In this document: positions 1-9,598 of the stretch, piece by piece
Position numbering within the stretch: the first letter of the stretch is position 1
Layout of the letters: each line of letters begins with the position of its first letter
Source: Bacteroidota bacterium
GTDB taxonomy: Bacteria; Bacteroidota; Bacteroidia; Chitinophagales; Chitinophagaceae
Direction: 5' to 3'
NCBI GenBank assembly: GCA_029561305.1
Contig: JAKQJG010000268.1
Coordinates: 1 to 46,723 of the forward strand
Length of the DNA: 46,723 nt
The notes under the pieces: model-generated
Database searches by the model: none
What the model saw: the letters and a program-made list of their open reading frames with translations, nothing else
What the model was told of the DNA's origin: nothing
Translations under genes and position numbers: made by a program

Positions 1-259
1 TTTTCACATCACCCCATAAAAGTCCAAAACCCCCTGCAAATTGTCAACCGTTAAAACACCCATTTTCACCCGTTTTTTCACGGTATTTTTTACAGGGTTT
101 TCATCCCCTTTGCTAACTGCATAGTAAAATCACTAAGCATCTGTAAAACATAAATGCATTATCTTAGCTTCCTTTTTCAAACACCATCCGTACTATGTAA
201 ACAAAGCTTTAAAGCAACCTTTGCCTGCCCCAATCACAGGATTTATTTATCAGTTGTAT

Positions 260-3200
260 ATGTGGAAATTTATAATGGTCTTGTACATCTGTATAAGCAG
301 TGTAACAACATTTGGACAGGAGCCAAAAGATTTTGTAATACCTGTTCAGGTAACAACAAACCCTCAAAAACCCTCTATCAGCTTTACATGGCCTGCAAAT
401 ACGGATGCGCTTAATTATACCATCAAGAGAAAAAAAGTAACCAGCGAGTCGTACGCAGCACCTTTTGTTCAAATTGGTTATTTAGAAAGCGGAGCAGTGC
501 AAACTGAATTTGAAGACACATCTATTGAACAAGCGGTATTATATGAATATGAAATCAGTGGCAACTTCGCTCCCTCCCTCCCGGAGATAAGAAATTTTTA
601 TACTTGTGCCGGCATCAATGTACCGGCGGCGAAAGAAAGAGGTCACCTTCTTTTGCTATGCGACAGCAGTATTACAGATGCTATTGCCGCAGACCTGGCA
701 ATCTTATATGCAGACCTAATTGGCGACGGCTGGCAGGTAATCAGGTTAGATGCCGGTCAACAGAGTACAGTTGCCGAAGTGAAATCAAAAATCAATGAGA
801 TATATAACAGTTTTCCTGACTTGAAGCAAATATTGATTATTGGCCATGTACCCGTACCCTACTCTGGCAATATCAATCCGGATGGCCACAACAATCACCG
901 GGGCAGCTGGCCGGCAGATGGATATTATGGAAGTATGAACAGCACCTGGACAGATACCATCACAGGATACAGGGTTGCAACCTCCAGGCCGGAAACAATT
1001 AACCTGCCGGGTGATGGAAAATTTGATCAAAGCTTTTTTCCAGCAGCACAAATAGCTGTGGGGAGAATTGACTTTTATAACCTGCCAAGTTTTGCTATCA
1101 GTGAAACAGGGTTATTGACTAAATACCTAAAAAAAAATCACCGGTTCCGGCACAGGCAAATAAATGTTTTAAAAAGAGCACTGGTAGAAGATAATTTTTT
1201 AACCTATACAGAAAAATTTTCTCAGTCGGCATGGAAAAGTTATGCTGCCCTGGTTGGTTATGACAGCATCAGGATCGGGCAGTATGAAACAGACCTGCAG
1301 GATGAAGCAGGATATCTTTGGTCATATGGAAACGGCGCCGGCATTTATACAGGTGCAAGCGGTATCGGCAGCACCTTTGATTTTGTGATCAGGACTTACC
1401 GCACTGTTTTTACCCAGCTTTTTGGCAGTTATTTTGGCGATTGGGATAATGAAAATAATTTCTTACGGTCTTCCCTGGCTTCTGGCGGGCATACACTCAC
1501 AGCCGTATGGGGTGGCAGGCCACACTGGTTCTTTCATCACATGGCTGCTGGCCTGCCCATTGGATATTCGGAACTGGTGACCATCAACAACAATGGCGTA
1601 TACACGAATACAGGCTTTGGCCCCAGGATGGTGCACACAGCACTTTTAGGTGATCCAACCTTGCGGCAGACATATGTAAAACCTCCACAGTCATTCGCTG
1701 CACAGCCGGCTGCCAATGCAAGTCAAATCAATTTACAATGGTCGGCTGCGGGTGAAAACAATATTTTGGGCTATCATATTTACCGCAGCAATTCTATTAC
1801 TAAGCAATTTCAGTTGCTTACCAGCACACCCATTGCTGCACTGCAGTTTACCGATTCATTTCCCATGAACGGCAACAATGTTTATATGATACGCACGGTA
1901 AAGACAGACACGATGCTTACTTCGGGAAATTTTGCCAATAACAGCACCTATAGTAATCTTTCTCAAGGCTTGTTTGACTCCGCAATTGCCAGCATTGCAC
2001 CGCCAGGTCCCTTTATTTCGCTTGAGCTTTTGGCGCAAGCTGACAATGTGAAACAAATAGCCATTATAGGAAAAAACAGCAAAAGATATTTTGCAGGCCA
2101 GCAAAATGGAGAAATCAAATTATTTGATAACGGGTTTGCACATGAGAAAATTTATTTGAGTGTACCCGGTATCAATGAGGGATTATTCAGTTTTGCCTTT
2201 GACCCGGCGTTTGAAACCAGCAAACTCTTGTATGTTTTTTACACCAACCAGGATGGTGACCTTGAATTGTCAAGATTTAAAGAAAGTGCCGGTGCTGATA
2301 CAGCTTTACCTGATGGTATTGTATTCAGCATTCCCAACCCTGGTAATTCGAGAAACCTGGGCGGCGAAATTCATTTTGGCCCTGACGGGTATCTTTATAT
2401 ATCTACCGGTGACGGTGACACGAGAACAGCGGATGCCAATAATGCACAAAATAACAATTCCTTGCTGGGCAAGCTTTTACGGATCCATCTGGCAACAGCT
2501 CAAAACCCCGCTAATGCATACACGCTTCCCCCGGATAACCCATATGGCAATGAAGTATACGCATCAGGCCTCCGGTTTCCTTATAGATGGGGATTTGACA
2601 AGCTAACAGGAAATGTATGGATTGGCGACAGGGGCGACAGTACGATTGAAGAGATTAACTACCTGTCTTTTGAAGCGTTGAGAGGAGCCAATTTTGGATG
2701 GCCCTGTTACGAGGGAAATGTAATGATCAATAGTAATTGTGGCGCTGCAAATGGCTACCAGTTTCCAGTGTACCAGTACCAATCTCCCGGCAATGGAAGT
2801 TCGGTTACAGGAGGAACTTTTTACAGGGGTGAAACCTACCTGGCATTAAAGGGGTACTATATTTTTGCTGATGCCAATAACGGTAGGATCTACCTGGTGC
2901 GGTACGACTCAGCAACAGGCAGTTATTCAACCGTTTCACAAATTACCATGCCCGGTGCTGTATCAGATATCAGTGAAGATAACGATGGTGAATTGTATGC
3001 CACTTCCCTTGCAGGCGGGTTTTACCGGATTCGTGCAGGCGGCCCCGTACGATACCGCTTTGCAGGAAACGGATTTTGGAATGACCCTGAGAATTGGTCT
3101 AATAAAACCATTCCTCCTGCTGACCTACCATCCGGTTCTGAGATTGTAATTGCCCCTGTTGATGAAGGGAAATGTATTTTAAATGTACCCCAGACTTTGT

Positions 3201-3271
3201 TGCCGGGCAGTAAGATCATAGTTGAAAACAACAAACTTTTCAGGATTGCCGGAAACCTCACTATACAATAA
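260..3271 (+). CDS. secreted fusion: degenerate C25 (gingipain)-like domain, Fn3, PQQ-type sugar dehydrogenase-like domain
   Basis: Predicted exported protein of 1003 residues. The ATG at 260 gives a signal peptide (MWKFIMVLYICISSVTTFGQ); the frame opens at a TTG at 221 that would place 13 polar and aromatic residues ahead of it. Domains in order: an Fn3-like stretch (about 25-120); a peptidase C25-like domain (about 125-475) that ends in the typical LLGDPTLR; an Fn3-like domain (about 475-570); a six-bladed glucose/sorbosone dehydrogenase-like propeller (about 590-925, with HFGPDGYLYISTGDGD, LLGKLLRI and GLRFPYRWGFD); and a short terminal W...NWS domain. In the C25-like part the sites where gingipains carry His and Cys read YGNGAG (about 352) and GSYFGDWD (about 388), so proteolytic activity is doubtful. 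There is no recognisable type IX C-terminal sorting domain. It is convergent with the next gene, 28 bp away. Family calls are from motifs; substrate unknown. Confidence 0.85.
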   Translation: MWKFIMVLYICISSVTTFGQEPKDFVIPVQVTTNPQKPSISFTWPANTDALNYTIKRKKVTSESYAAPFVQIGYLESGAVQTEFEDTSIEQAVLYEYEISGNFAPSLPEIRNFYTCAGINVPAAKERGHLLLLCDSSITDAIAADLAILYADLIGDGWQVIRLDAGQQSTVAEVKSKINEIYNSFPDLKQILIIGHVPVPYSGNINPDGHNNHRGSWPADGYYGSMNSTWTDTITGYRVATSRPETINLPGDGKFDQSFFPAAQIAVGRIDFYNLPSFAISETGLLTKYLKKNHRFRHRQINVLKRALVEDNFLTYTEKFSQSAWKSYAALVGYDSIRIGQYETDLQDEAGYLWSYGNGAGIYTGASGIGSTFDFVIRTYRTVFTQLFGSYFGDWDNENNFLRSSLASGGHTLTAVWGGRPHWFFHHMAAGLPIGYSELVTINNNGVYTNTGFGPRMVHTALLGDPTLRQTYVKPPQSFAAQPAANASQINLQWSAAGENNILGYHIYRSNSITKQFQLLTSTPIAALQFTDSFPMNGNNVYMIRTVKTDTMLTSGNFANNSTYSNLSQGLFDSAIASIAPPGPFISLELLAQADNVKQIAIIGKNSKRYFAGQQNGEIKLFDNGFAHEKIYLSVPGINEGLFSFAFDPAFETSKLLYVFYTNQDGDLELSRFKESAGADTALPDGIVFSIPNPGNSRNLGGEIHFGPDGYLYISTGDGDTRTADANNAQNNNSLLGKLLRIHLATAQNPANAYTLPPDNPYGNEVYASGLRFPYRWGFDKLTGNVWIGDRGDSTIEEINYLSFEALRGANFGWPCYEGNVMINSNCGAANGYQFPVYQYQSPGNGSSVTGGTFYRGETYLALKGYYIFADANNGRIYLVRYDSATGSYSTVSQITMPGAVSDISEDNDGELYATSLAGGFYRIRAGGPVRYRFAGNGFWNDPENWSNKTIPPADLPSGSEIVIAPVDEGKCILNVPQTLLPGSKIIVENNKLFRIAGNLTIQ

Positions 3272-3299
3272 ATACACTAACCGGGCAGCGAATTAAGAT

Positions 3300-4319
3300 T
3301 TAATAATTGAAATAAATTTCCGTGGCACCGTAACCGTAAGCGGCAGTGTACTGGTTTACAAATGATTTTACTTCCCTTTTTGTACGAAGTATAAAATGTA
3401 TCTCGTCTTTCAATTTGCCCTCTCCCACGCCATGTATGATGGTAAGCGAAGGTTGGTAATGGGAAACTGCCAGGTCATAAAATTTTTCAAACTCTTTTAG
3501 CTGCAGGTTTAATATTTCAAAATTGGACAAGTGTTTCCAATTGTCTGATATTTTTTCTATGTGCAGATCAACTACAGTTCTGGGCGGCGGCAAATGCTCC
3601 CTTATCCTCGAGGCTTCATATACCCGGAAACCAGCGTTACCAAGTTTGCTGAGATCCACTCTTTCCTCATCCACACGGTCAGGATATTTCTCCAGCAGCA
3701 GATAAGAAAATGTAGGTTGATTATTCACCCGTACCTCTTCTATTTTTTTAAACAGTTGCTTTGCTTTTATCTTCAACGACGCTTCATAATGCGGTGCTTT
3801 CTTTTTATCAGGCACTGCCAGGGAAAACTCCACATTAAATCTTGGGTTATCGCTCAGGTCATCAAAAGCCACATCATGCAGGTAAAAATCCTGGTGGGGC
3901 AAAATGGTATTCGTTAATTCAAAATTATTTTCACCATTGAAGTATAACGTGTAAATAAAATTGAAATGGGTGCTTGTTTGGTTGATGAGGTGAACTTTAA
4001 ATTTCTCCACCACATCATCATCAAAAATATCTTTATCAAATACAGGCAAAAAGGAAATGAATACCCCTTTATCTTCTCCCGGTTTTGTTTTGATATTGAT
4101 CTTCTCCGGCTTTACATTGTCAATAAATATCTTCTTTTTTTCTGCCTGGCGTTTTTGGGTAAACATTTTGAAGTAGGGAAAATCAATCTGGTCTAAGTAT
4201 GCAGGAAACTTTACGCCTTTTACTTCTATCATCACCATTTCTTCATTGATAATTTCCAGCACTTTGCCTTCTTCGTCGGTATGGAGTACGATGATCTTAT
4301 CGCCGGGTTCGTATTTCAT
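3300..4319 (-). CDS. DUF2027 / Smr domain protein
   Basis: Cytoplasmic protein of 339 residues. The N-terminus (MKYEPGDKIIVLHTDEEGKV) is a small beta-rich domain of the DUF2027 type, the middle is a larger beta domain, and the C-terminal 90 residues form a Smr domain with VDLHIEKI and the nuclease-type signature IIHGVGEGKLK. Smr domains occur in MutS2 and in stand-alone proteins, with nicking or RNA-cleaving activity shown for some. This architecture is characteristic of Bacteroidota and has no firm function. It starts 81 bp after the permease on the same strand, with a possible weak terminator between them. The start is the ATG at 4319, where the conserved N-terminus begins. Confidence 0.9.
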   Translation of the reverse strand: MKYEPGDKIIVLHTDEEGKVLEIINEEMVMIEVKGVKFPAYLDQIDFPYFKMFTQKRQAEKKKIFIDNVKPEKINIKTKPGEDKGVFISFLPVFDKDIFDDDVVEKFKVHLINQTSTHFNFIYTLYFNGENNFELTNTILPHQDFYLHDVAFDDLSDNPRFNVEFSLAVPDKKKAPHYEASLKIKAKQLFKKIEEVRVNNQPTFSYLLLEKYPDRVDEERVDLSKLGNAGFRVYEASRIREHLPPPRTVVDLHIEKISDNWKHLSNFEILNLQLKEFEKFYDLAVSHYQPSLTIIHGVGEGKLKDEIHFILRTKREVKSFVNQYTAAYGYGATEIYFNY

Positions 4320-4363
4320 TGTCTTCAGTTCTTTATTTCAGGGCAAAGGTAGCCCATAAACAA

Positions 4364-4392
4364 GGAAGCCAAGCTTTTAAAACCCGGCTTCC
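4364..4392 (-). terminator. possible intrinsic terminator after the amino acid permease
   Basis: GGAAGCC (4364-4370) and GGCTTCC (4386-4392) form a perfect 7-bp stem starting 8 bp past the permease stop. On the minus strand the stem is followed by a mixed T-rich run rather than a clean T tract, so termination is likely partial. It separates the permease from the Smr gene. Confidence 0.4.
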
Positions 4393-4400
4393 ACTGTCAA

Positions 4401-6212
4401 TTAGTCTTCAAATTTCTTTAAATAATCAGGCCCATTATTTTTTTCATTTACCGGCACGGCTGAAATTTCATTTGTTGCCAGCTTACTCTTCTTATACCCG
4501 TACAAAAAGTAGATCACCAAACCAATTGCCAGCCAGCCTAAAAACCATACCCAGTTACTTTTTGTCATTCCTGTAAGTAAATATAAACAGGTAATAAGCC
4601 CCATTAAGGGAATAAGAGAATACTTTTTTATAAATGCTGCGATGCTTAAAATAATTGCCACTAACCAAAAAATTATTATTGAAATATTTGGCAGGGCCGC
4701 ATCCATAAAACTGATCTTTCCCTCAACATATTCCGTGTTACTACTGAAATCAAAATTAAAAATACTACCAAAGTAATTTTTGGTGAATGCAAACAGGCAG
4801 GCCATCGATCCAAAGATGATCAGCGGAAAAATAAACTGACCGTTAACATAGGGCAGGTTGAATTTACCATGTTCTTTTTGCTTTGCTGGTATCAGCAATA
4901 CTCCTCCGCATACCAACACAAATGCAAACAAGGTGGCAATACTGGTAAAATCCAGCACAAAAGTTTTATCAGTAAACAAAATAGGTATTCCCACCACAAG
5001 ACCTGTTACGATGGTGGCGAAAGAAGGTGTTTTAAATTTATGGTGAATTTTCTGAAACACGGGAGGCAATAATCCATCCCTGCTCATGCTCATCCAGATA
5101 CGGGGTTGCCCCATTTGAAAAACCAGTAACACACTCGTCATGGCTACTACGGCACAAACAGCAACCAGCAACTGCATCCAGCCAAGATTGAGGTTTTGCT
5201 CTTCAAAAATAAATGCCAGCGGATCGCCTACCCCATCAAAATTCCTATAGTTAACCGCTCCTGTGAGTACCAATGTCAGCAATATATACACTATAGTACA
5301 AATCACCAGCGAATAGATCATCCCCTTGGGCAAATCTCTCTGTGGATCCTTACTCTCCTCTGCCATTACACTAACCGCATCAAAACCAATGTACGCAAAG
5401 AAAACACCTGCCACGGCAGCCATCACACCACTAAAACCATTGGGCATAAAGGAATGCACGCCTTCATCATTTGGTGGCACCCAGTTATGTGTAAGGCCAT
5501 TTGAAAAAACCAGGTAACCACCTACCAGGATCACCAGCAGCACCACCGCCATTTTTAATACCACCATTACATTGCTGAAGTTGCGGCTCTCTTTAATACC
5601 ACGATACACAAGGTAGGTGATAAGCATATTAATGACCAGCGCAGGCAGATCAAAAATAATCCTTAGTCCACCCATCACCGGGGCATTATTCCATGCAGCT
5701 ATATCATCTTTATTTCCGTTATCAGCCACTGCACCCTTCGCTTCCATATAACTGGTGCTTAACCATTCCGGAACATGTACGCCCATTTTATCAAGAAAGG
5801 AAGTAAAATAATCGCTCCAGCTGAATGCCACATAAATATTACCGATACTATATTCCATGATCAATGCCCAGCCAATAACCCAGGCAAACAATTCACCAAA
5901 ACTGGCATAGGCATAAGTGTAAGCACTACCAGCCACGGGTATCCTGCTGGCGAATTCACTATAACAAAATGCAGTGAATGCACAGGCAATAGCCGTGATA
6001 ATAAACAGAACTACCACACCTGGTCCACCATTAAACACCGCACCGCCCAAACTACTGAAACTGCCTGCACCAAGTATGGCCGCAATGCCAAAAAAAGTAA
6101 GGTCACGAACGGTGAGTACCCGTTTCAATCCATGCTGGCCATGTGGATCGTCTGAACCGCCCTCCGCAATTATATTTGATATCTTCTTTGTTCTGAATAA
6201 AGAACTGGACAT
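4401..6212 (-). CDS. APC-family amino acid permease (cationic amino acid transporter type)
   Basis: Inner-membrane protein of 603 residues that probably imports amino acids by proton symport. After a hydrophilic leader it shows the APC signature TFFGIAAILGAGSFSSLGGAVFN, then GSAYTYAYASFGELFAWVIGW and GFDAVSVMAEESKDPQRDLP, the classic motifs of the cationic amino acid transporter branch; 12 to 14 hydrophobic segments are visible. The first TM motif has GAGSFS where many members have G(S/A)GIF. A roughly 45-residue polar insertion after TM3 (near SYMEAKGAVADNGNKDD) is longer than usual. The substrate cannot be told from sequence. The 277 bp upstream hold no convincing gene, so it probably has its own promoter. 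Confidence 0.9.
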   Translation of the reverse strand: MSSSLFRTKKISNIIAEGGSDDPHGQHGLKRVLTVRDLTFFGIAAILGAGSFSSLGGAVFNGGPGVVVLFIITAIACAFTAFCYSEFASRIPVAGSAYTYAYASFGELFAWVIGWALIMEYSIGNIYVAFSWSDYFTSFLDKMGVHVPEWLSTSYMEAKGAVADNGNKDDIAAWNNAPVMGGLRIIFDLPALVINMLITYLVYRGIKESRNFSNVMVVLKMAVVLLVILVGGYLVFSNGLTHNWVPPNDEGVHSFMPNGFSGVMAAVAGVFFAYIGFDAVSVMAEESKDPQRDLPKGMIYSLVICTIVYILLTLVLTGAVNYRNFDGVGDPLAFIFEEQNLNLGWMQLLVAVCAVVAMTSVLLVFQMGQPRIWMSMSRDGLLPPVFQKIHHKFKTPSFATIVTGLVVGIPILFTDKTFVLDFTSIATLFAFVLVCGGVLLIPAKQKEHGKFNLPYVNGQFIFPLIIFGSMACLFAFTKNYFGSIFNFDFSSNTEYVEGKISFMDAALPNISIIIFWLVAIILSIAAFIKKYSLIPLMGLITCLYLLTGMTKSNWVWFLGWLAIGLVIYFLYGYKKSKLATNEISAVPVNEKNNGPDYLKKFED

Positions 6213-6489
6213 AGTAGAATTGGTTTACAGGCAGGTAAATTAAGTATTTTATTTTTATTGGTTTCGCTTAATAAAATTTAATACTGACGAATCTCATGCT
6301 GGTAAATAACGGGCATCATAAATCGTGCAATAACAAAAGAAGAAATTTGTATGGCAAAAGAAAAAAAGAAGGCAGCTCACCAAGAGGGAGCATTGTCGGA
6401 AAAATAGTTTAGTCCAATATTATACCGGGGTTCAATTAAGCCTTTGTACGTAAAAGTAACGGTTAAAATCCCCCGGCTATGACAGCAAC

Positions 6490-7455
6490 TTAGTTTTGAC
6501 GTTCGATCAAGAAAAGGGCCAGTTGTTTCAACGGCTCTTTTCGTTTTGAGAGTACTGCTATATCTTCTAAATGCTGGAGGGCAGTTTGCAAATACTTTTC
6601 CTTTAATTCATTTGCCCAGGTATCCACGTCACATTTTTTAAAAATAGCCAAAACCTTTTCCACCTTATCTACCGGGTTTTCCCTCATTAGCTGCATCAAT
6701 TCGTTTTTTGATACCTCATCAGCCACTTCCATCGCCCTGATCATCAAAAAAGTTTTTTTATTGGCAACAATATCTCCGCCCACCAGCTTGCCAAATTTTT
6801 CCGGGTCGCCAAAAGCATCCAGGTAATCATCCTGTATCTGGAAGGCAATACCCAGGCTCTTGCCAAATTCATAAATATGCTGCTGATTTCTTTCGGTGGT
6901 ACCCCCCAGTATGGAACCCAACTGTAAACTGGCTGCCAGTAAAACAGACGTCTTCAATGTTATCATGTTTACATATTCATCCATGCTTACTGTGTCCCTT
7001 TTTTCAAAGTCCATATCTAATTGCTGGCCTTCGCAAACCTGTGCAGCCGTATGATTGAATATGTGCAGAATTTTATGTAAGGAAGTGCTTTTTAATTTAT
7101 TCAGGTAATCATAACAGCGTACAAACATTACATCACCGGCAAGCAACGCAGTACTGTCTCCAAATTTCATATGCACTGTTGGCAAGCCCCTGCGAACAGG
7201 CGCCTTGTCCATGATGTCATCATGTATCAGGGTGAAATTATGAAACAGTTCGATGGCTGTTCCCAATTCATAGGCATCCGGGGTGATCTCATCAAAGAGT
7301 TCATTGCCCATCAGCACACTAACGGGGCGCACCCGTTTACCACCAAGTTGTAAAATGTATTGTGCCGGGTCATACAGAGTTTTAGTATGAGCAGGAAAAT
7401 GACGGGTATTGAATTTCTCTTCAAATATTTTTGATAGTTCTATGAAGGAGTGCAT
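6490..7455 (-). CDS. short-chain polyprenyl diphosphate synthase (FPP/GGPP type)
   Basis: Trans-prenyltransferase of 321 residues that condenses isopentenyl diphosphate with allylic diphosphates for quinone, carotenoid or undecaprenol precursors. Both aspartate-rich motifs are intact: HDDIMD (D79, D80, D83) and QDDYLD (D209, D210, D213), together with GGKRVRP at the isopentenyl site. The residue five before the first motif is Phe74; an aromatic residue there is known to cap chain length at about C20, whereas long-chain enzymes have Ala. I chose the ATG at 7455 (MHSFIELSKIF) over 7473 because it matches the usual N-terminus. It lies 51 bp downstream of RNase R on the same strand and is probably cotranscribed. 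Confidence 0.93.
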   Translation of the reverse strand: MHSFIELSKIFEEKFNTRHFPAHTKTLYDPAQYILQLGGKRVRPVSVLMGNELFDEITPDAYELGTAIELFHNFTLIHDDIMDKAPVRRGLPTVHMKFGDSTALLAGDVMFVRCYDYLNKLKSTSLHKILHIFNHTAAQVCEGQQLDMDFEKRDTVSMDEYVNMITLKTSVLLAASLQLGSILGGTTERNQQHIYEFGKSLGIAFQIQDDYLDAFGDPEKFGKLVGGDIVANKKTFLMIRAMEVADEVSKNELMQLMRENPVDKVEKVLAIFKKCDVDTWANELKEKYLQTALQHLEDIAVLSKRKEPLKQLALFLIERQN

Positions 7456-7506
7456 ACATTTAGTTGACAACACAAAACTGAAATTCGCCAGCTGCTTCAG
7501 TTTGTA

Positions 7507-9528
7507 TTATTTCTTTTTCTTAGTTGTTGTTTTTGCCTTTTTCTCTTTTGTAACTTCTTTCGTATTTGCAGTTGCTGCTGTTTGCACCCAATGCAGGTCC
7601 AGCTGCCTCTTGTCTAAATTAGCCGCCACTACTTTTACTTTTACCGCATCGCCCATGCGGAATTTGCGTCCGCTCTTCATTCCCACCAATGCATAGTCTG
7701 CTTCATCGAGCCTGAAATCATCGTACTCACTCAGATCATCTCTCACACTCACCAGCCCTTCGCATTTATGCAATACGGTTTCTGCAAAAAAGCCAAAACT
7801 GGCCACACCACTGATCACTGCATCAAACTCATCCCCAATATAATCCTGCATAAACTCTACCTGCTTGTATTTGTTGGCTGCACGCTCGGTCTCCATTGCC
7901 TTGCGTTCTCTTTCACTGCAGTGTTTGCATTTCTCCTCCATCTTTTTATCCGGTAGTACATTTTTATCCAGGCATTCCTGCAAAACCCGGTGTACCAGCA
8001 CATCAGGATAACGGCGAATGGGGGATGTGAAATGACAATAGTGTTCAAATCCCAAACCATAGTGGCCAATATTTTCCGAGGTATACACGGCCTTAGCCAT
8101 TGTTCTGATACCCAATTGCTCCAGCACATGTTGTTCCGGTTTACCACTCACTTCTTTTAATAAATTATTGAAGGAGCTGGCAACCGCTGCTTCATCATGT
8201 ACATCGAACTGGTACCCAAACTTTTTTGCAAAAGCTGCAAATGGTTTCAATTTTTCTTCATCCGGCGTATCGTGTATGCGGTATGGAAAAGGTACCGGCT
8301 CTTTATTGATCTTTATCCTTGACACATATTCAGCCACCGCCCTGTTGGCCAGCAGCATAAATTCTTCCACCAGTTGATGGGCTTCCTTGCTTTCCTTAAT
8401 AACGATGCCAATGGGTTTTGCATTCGCATCCAGTTTAAATCTTACTTCCTGCGATGAAAAATTGATAGCGCCTTTTTCAAATCGTTCCTTACGAAACTGC
8501 TGCGCCAGCTCATTCAGCATTAATACTGCTTTGTGATGCGGACCATCTTTTGTTTCAATAATATCCTGCGCTTCCTCGTATGTAAACCTGTGATTGCTGT
8601 GAATAATGGTTCGGCCGATCCACTTGTTTTTAATCTCTCCCCTGTTGGTAATCTGAAACACCACGGAGAAAGTGTACTTGTCCTCGTCAGGACGTAAAGA
8701 ACACAGTTCATTACTGATCCTTTCGGGCAGCATCGGGTTAACCCTGTCTGGCAGGTATACACTGGTAGCCCTTTCATATGCCGCTTTATCCAGTATACCA
8801 TTGGGTTTTACAAAATGGCTTACATCAGCAATATGAACTCCTATTTCATAATAACCGTTGTCGAGATTCCGTATAGAAATAGCGTCATCAAAATCCCTTG
8901 CATCTATTGGGTCTATCGTAAACGTTAGTATGTCGCGGAAATCTTTGCGTTTTCTTTCTTCTTCCCTGGTGATGTTCTCACTCAGTTTTGAAGCCTCTTC
9001 CAGCACTTCGCTCTCAAACGCTAATGGGAATCCGGCATCAATGAGTAATTCTTTCATCGCCATATCATTCAGATCGCTGGCCTGCAGAATGCTTACCACT
9101 TCACCTTCGGGTTTTCTGTCGCCCTTATCCCATTTCACCAACCGCACTACTACCCTTTGCCCGTCTTTTGCGCCATTTAGCTTTTCCCAGGGTACATAAA
9201 AATCAGGTATGGGTTTTTCTGAGGCAGGTACAAAAAACGCTACATTGTTCTTCACCTGCATATTACCAATAAAGGTTGATTGCTTTCGTTCCAGCACATC
9301 CAATACTACACCTTCGGCCCTTTTGCCGCTGCCGCTGTCTTTCTTAAGCTGCACTTTTACTGTGTCTCCATGCAATGCACGTCCAAAATCATTGGGCCTC
9401 ACTACTACATCTTTGTCAACGCCGGTCACTATTACAAAGCCCATTCCGCCTTTTGAAATATCGAGTTGGCCGGTTACAGTTGAAGCGTGCTGTGTTTTCT
9501 TTGTTTCTTTCTTTTTTTGATTGTTCAT
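7507..9528 (-). CDS. rnr: ribonuclease R (RNase II family 3'-5' exoribonuclease)
   Basis: Processive 3'-5' exoribonuclease of 673 residues that degrades structured RNA. It has cold-shock domains (about 18-150), the RNB catalytic domain with DPIDARDFDD (206-215) holding the metal-binding aspartates, HYCHFTSPIRRYPD, an S1 RNA-binding domain (about 570-650, with GVASFGFF) and a lysine-rich tail (KKAKTTTKKKK). Both ends are basic, as in helix-unwinding RNase R. The N-terminal winged helix of the E. coli enzyme is absent, so the protein is shorter, which is common in this phylum. The ATG at 9528 is the only sensible start. The 70 bp upstream separate it from a possible 41-codon ORF. Confidence 0.96.
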   Translation of the reverse strand: MNNQKKKETKKTQHASTVTGQLDISKGGMGFVIVTGVDKDVVVRPNDFGRALHGDTVKVQLKKDSGSGKRAEGVVLDVLERKQSTFIGNMQVKNNVAFFVPASEKPIPDFYVPWEKLNGAKDGQRVVVRLVKWDKGDRKPEGEVVSILQASDLNDMAMKELLIDAGFPLAFESEVLEEASKLSENITREEERKRKDFRDILTFTIDPIDARDFDDAISIRNLDNGYYEIGVHIADVSHFVKPNGILDKAAYERATSVYLPDRVNPMLPERISNELCSLRPDEDKYTFSVVFQITNRGEIKNKWIGRTIIHSNHRFTYEEAQDIIETKDGPHHKAVLMLNELAQQFRKERFEKGAINFSSQEVRFKLDANAKPIGIVIKESKEAHQLVEEFMLLANRAVAEYVSRIKINKEPVPFPYRIHDTPDEEKLKPFAAFAKKFGYQFDVHDEAAVASSFNNLLKEVSGKPEQHVLEQLGIRTMAKAVYTSENIGHYGLGFEHYCHFTSPIRRYPDVLVHRVLQECLDKNVLPDKKMEEKCKHCSERERKAMETERAANKYKQVEFMQDYIGDEFDAVISGVASFGFFAETVLHKCEGLVSVRDDLSEYDDFRLDEADYALVGMKSGRKFRMGDAVKVKVVAANLDKRQLDLHWVQTAATANTKEVTKEKKAKTTTKKKK

Positions 9529-9598
9529 CTTTGTTTCTGCGTCCAGCCGGCTTCAACCGGGCTGGTTCTTTTAAATATATTTTATTTTAATTATGCCA

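Noticed and set aside
6351-6407. An 18-codon ORF starting MAKEKKKAAH between the permease and the prenyl synthase.
   Set aside because: Too short and lysine-rich to separate from chance in AT-rich sequence; no start signal and no family.
6425-6476. CCGGGG and CCCCGG as a terminator behind the prenyl synthase.
   Set aside because: Arms are 40 bp apart with only six pairs and no T tract.
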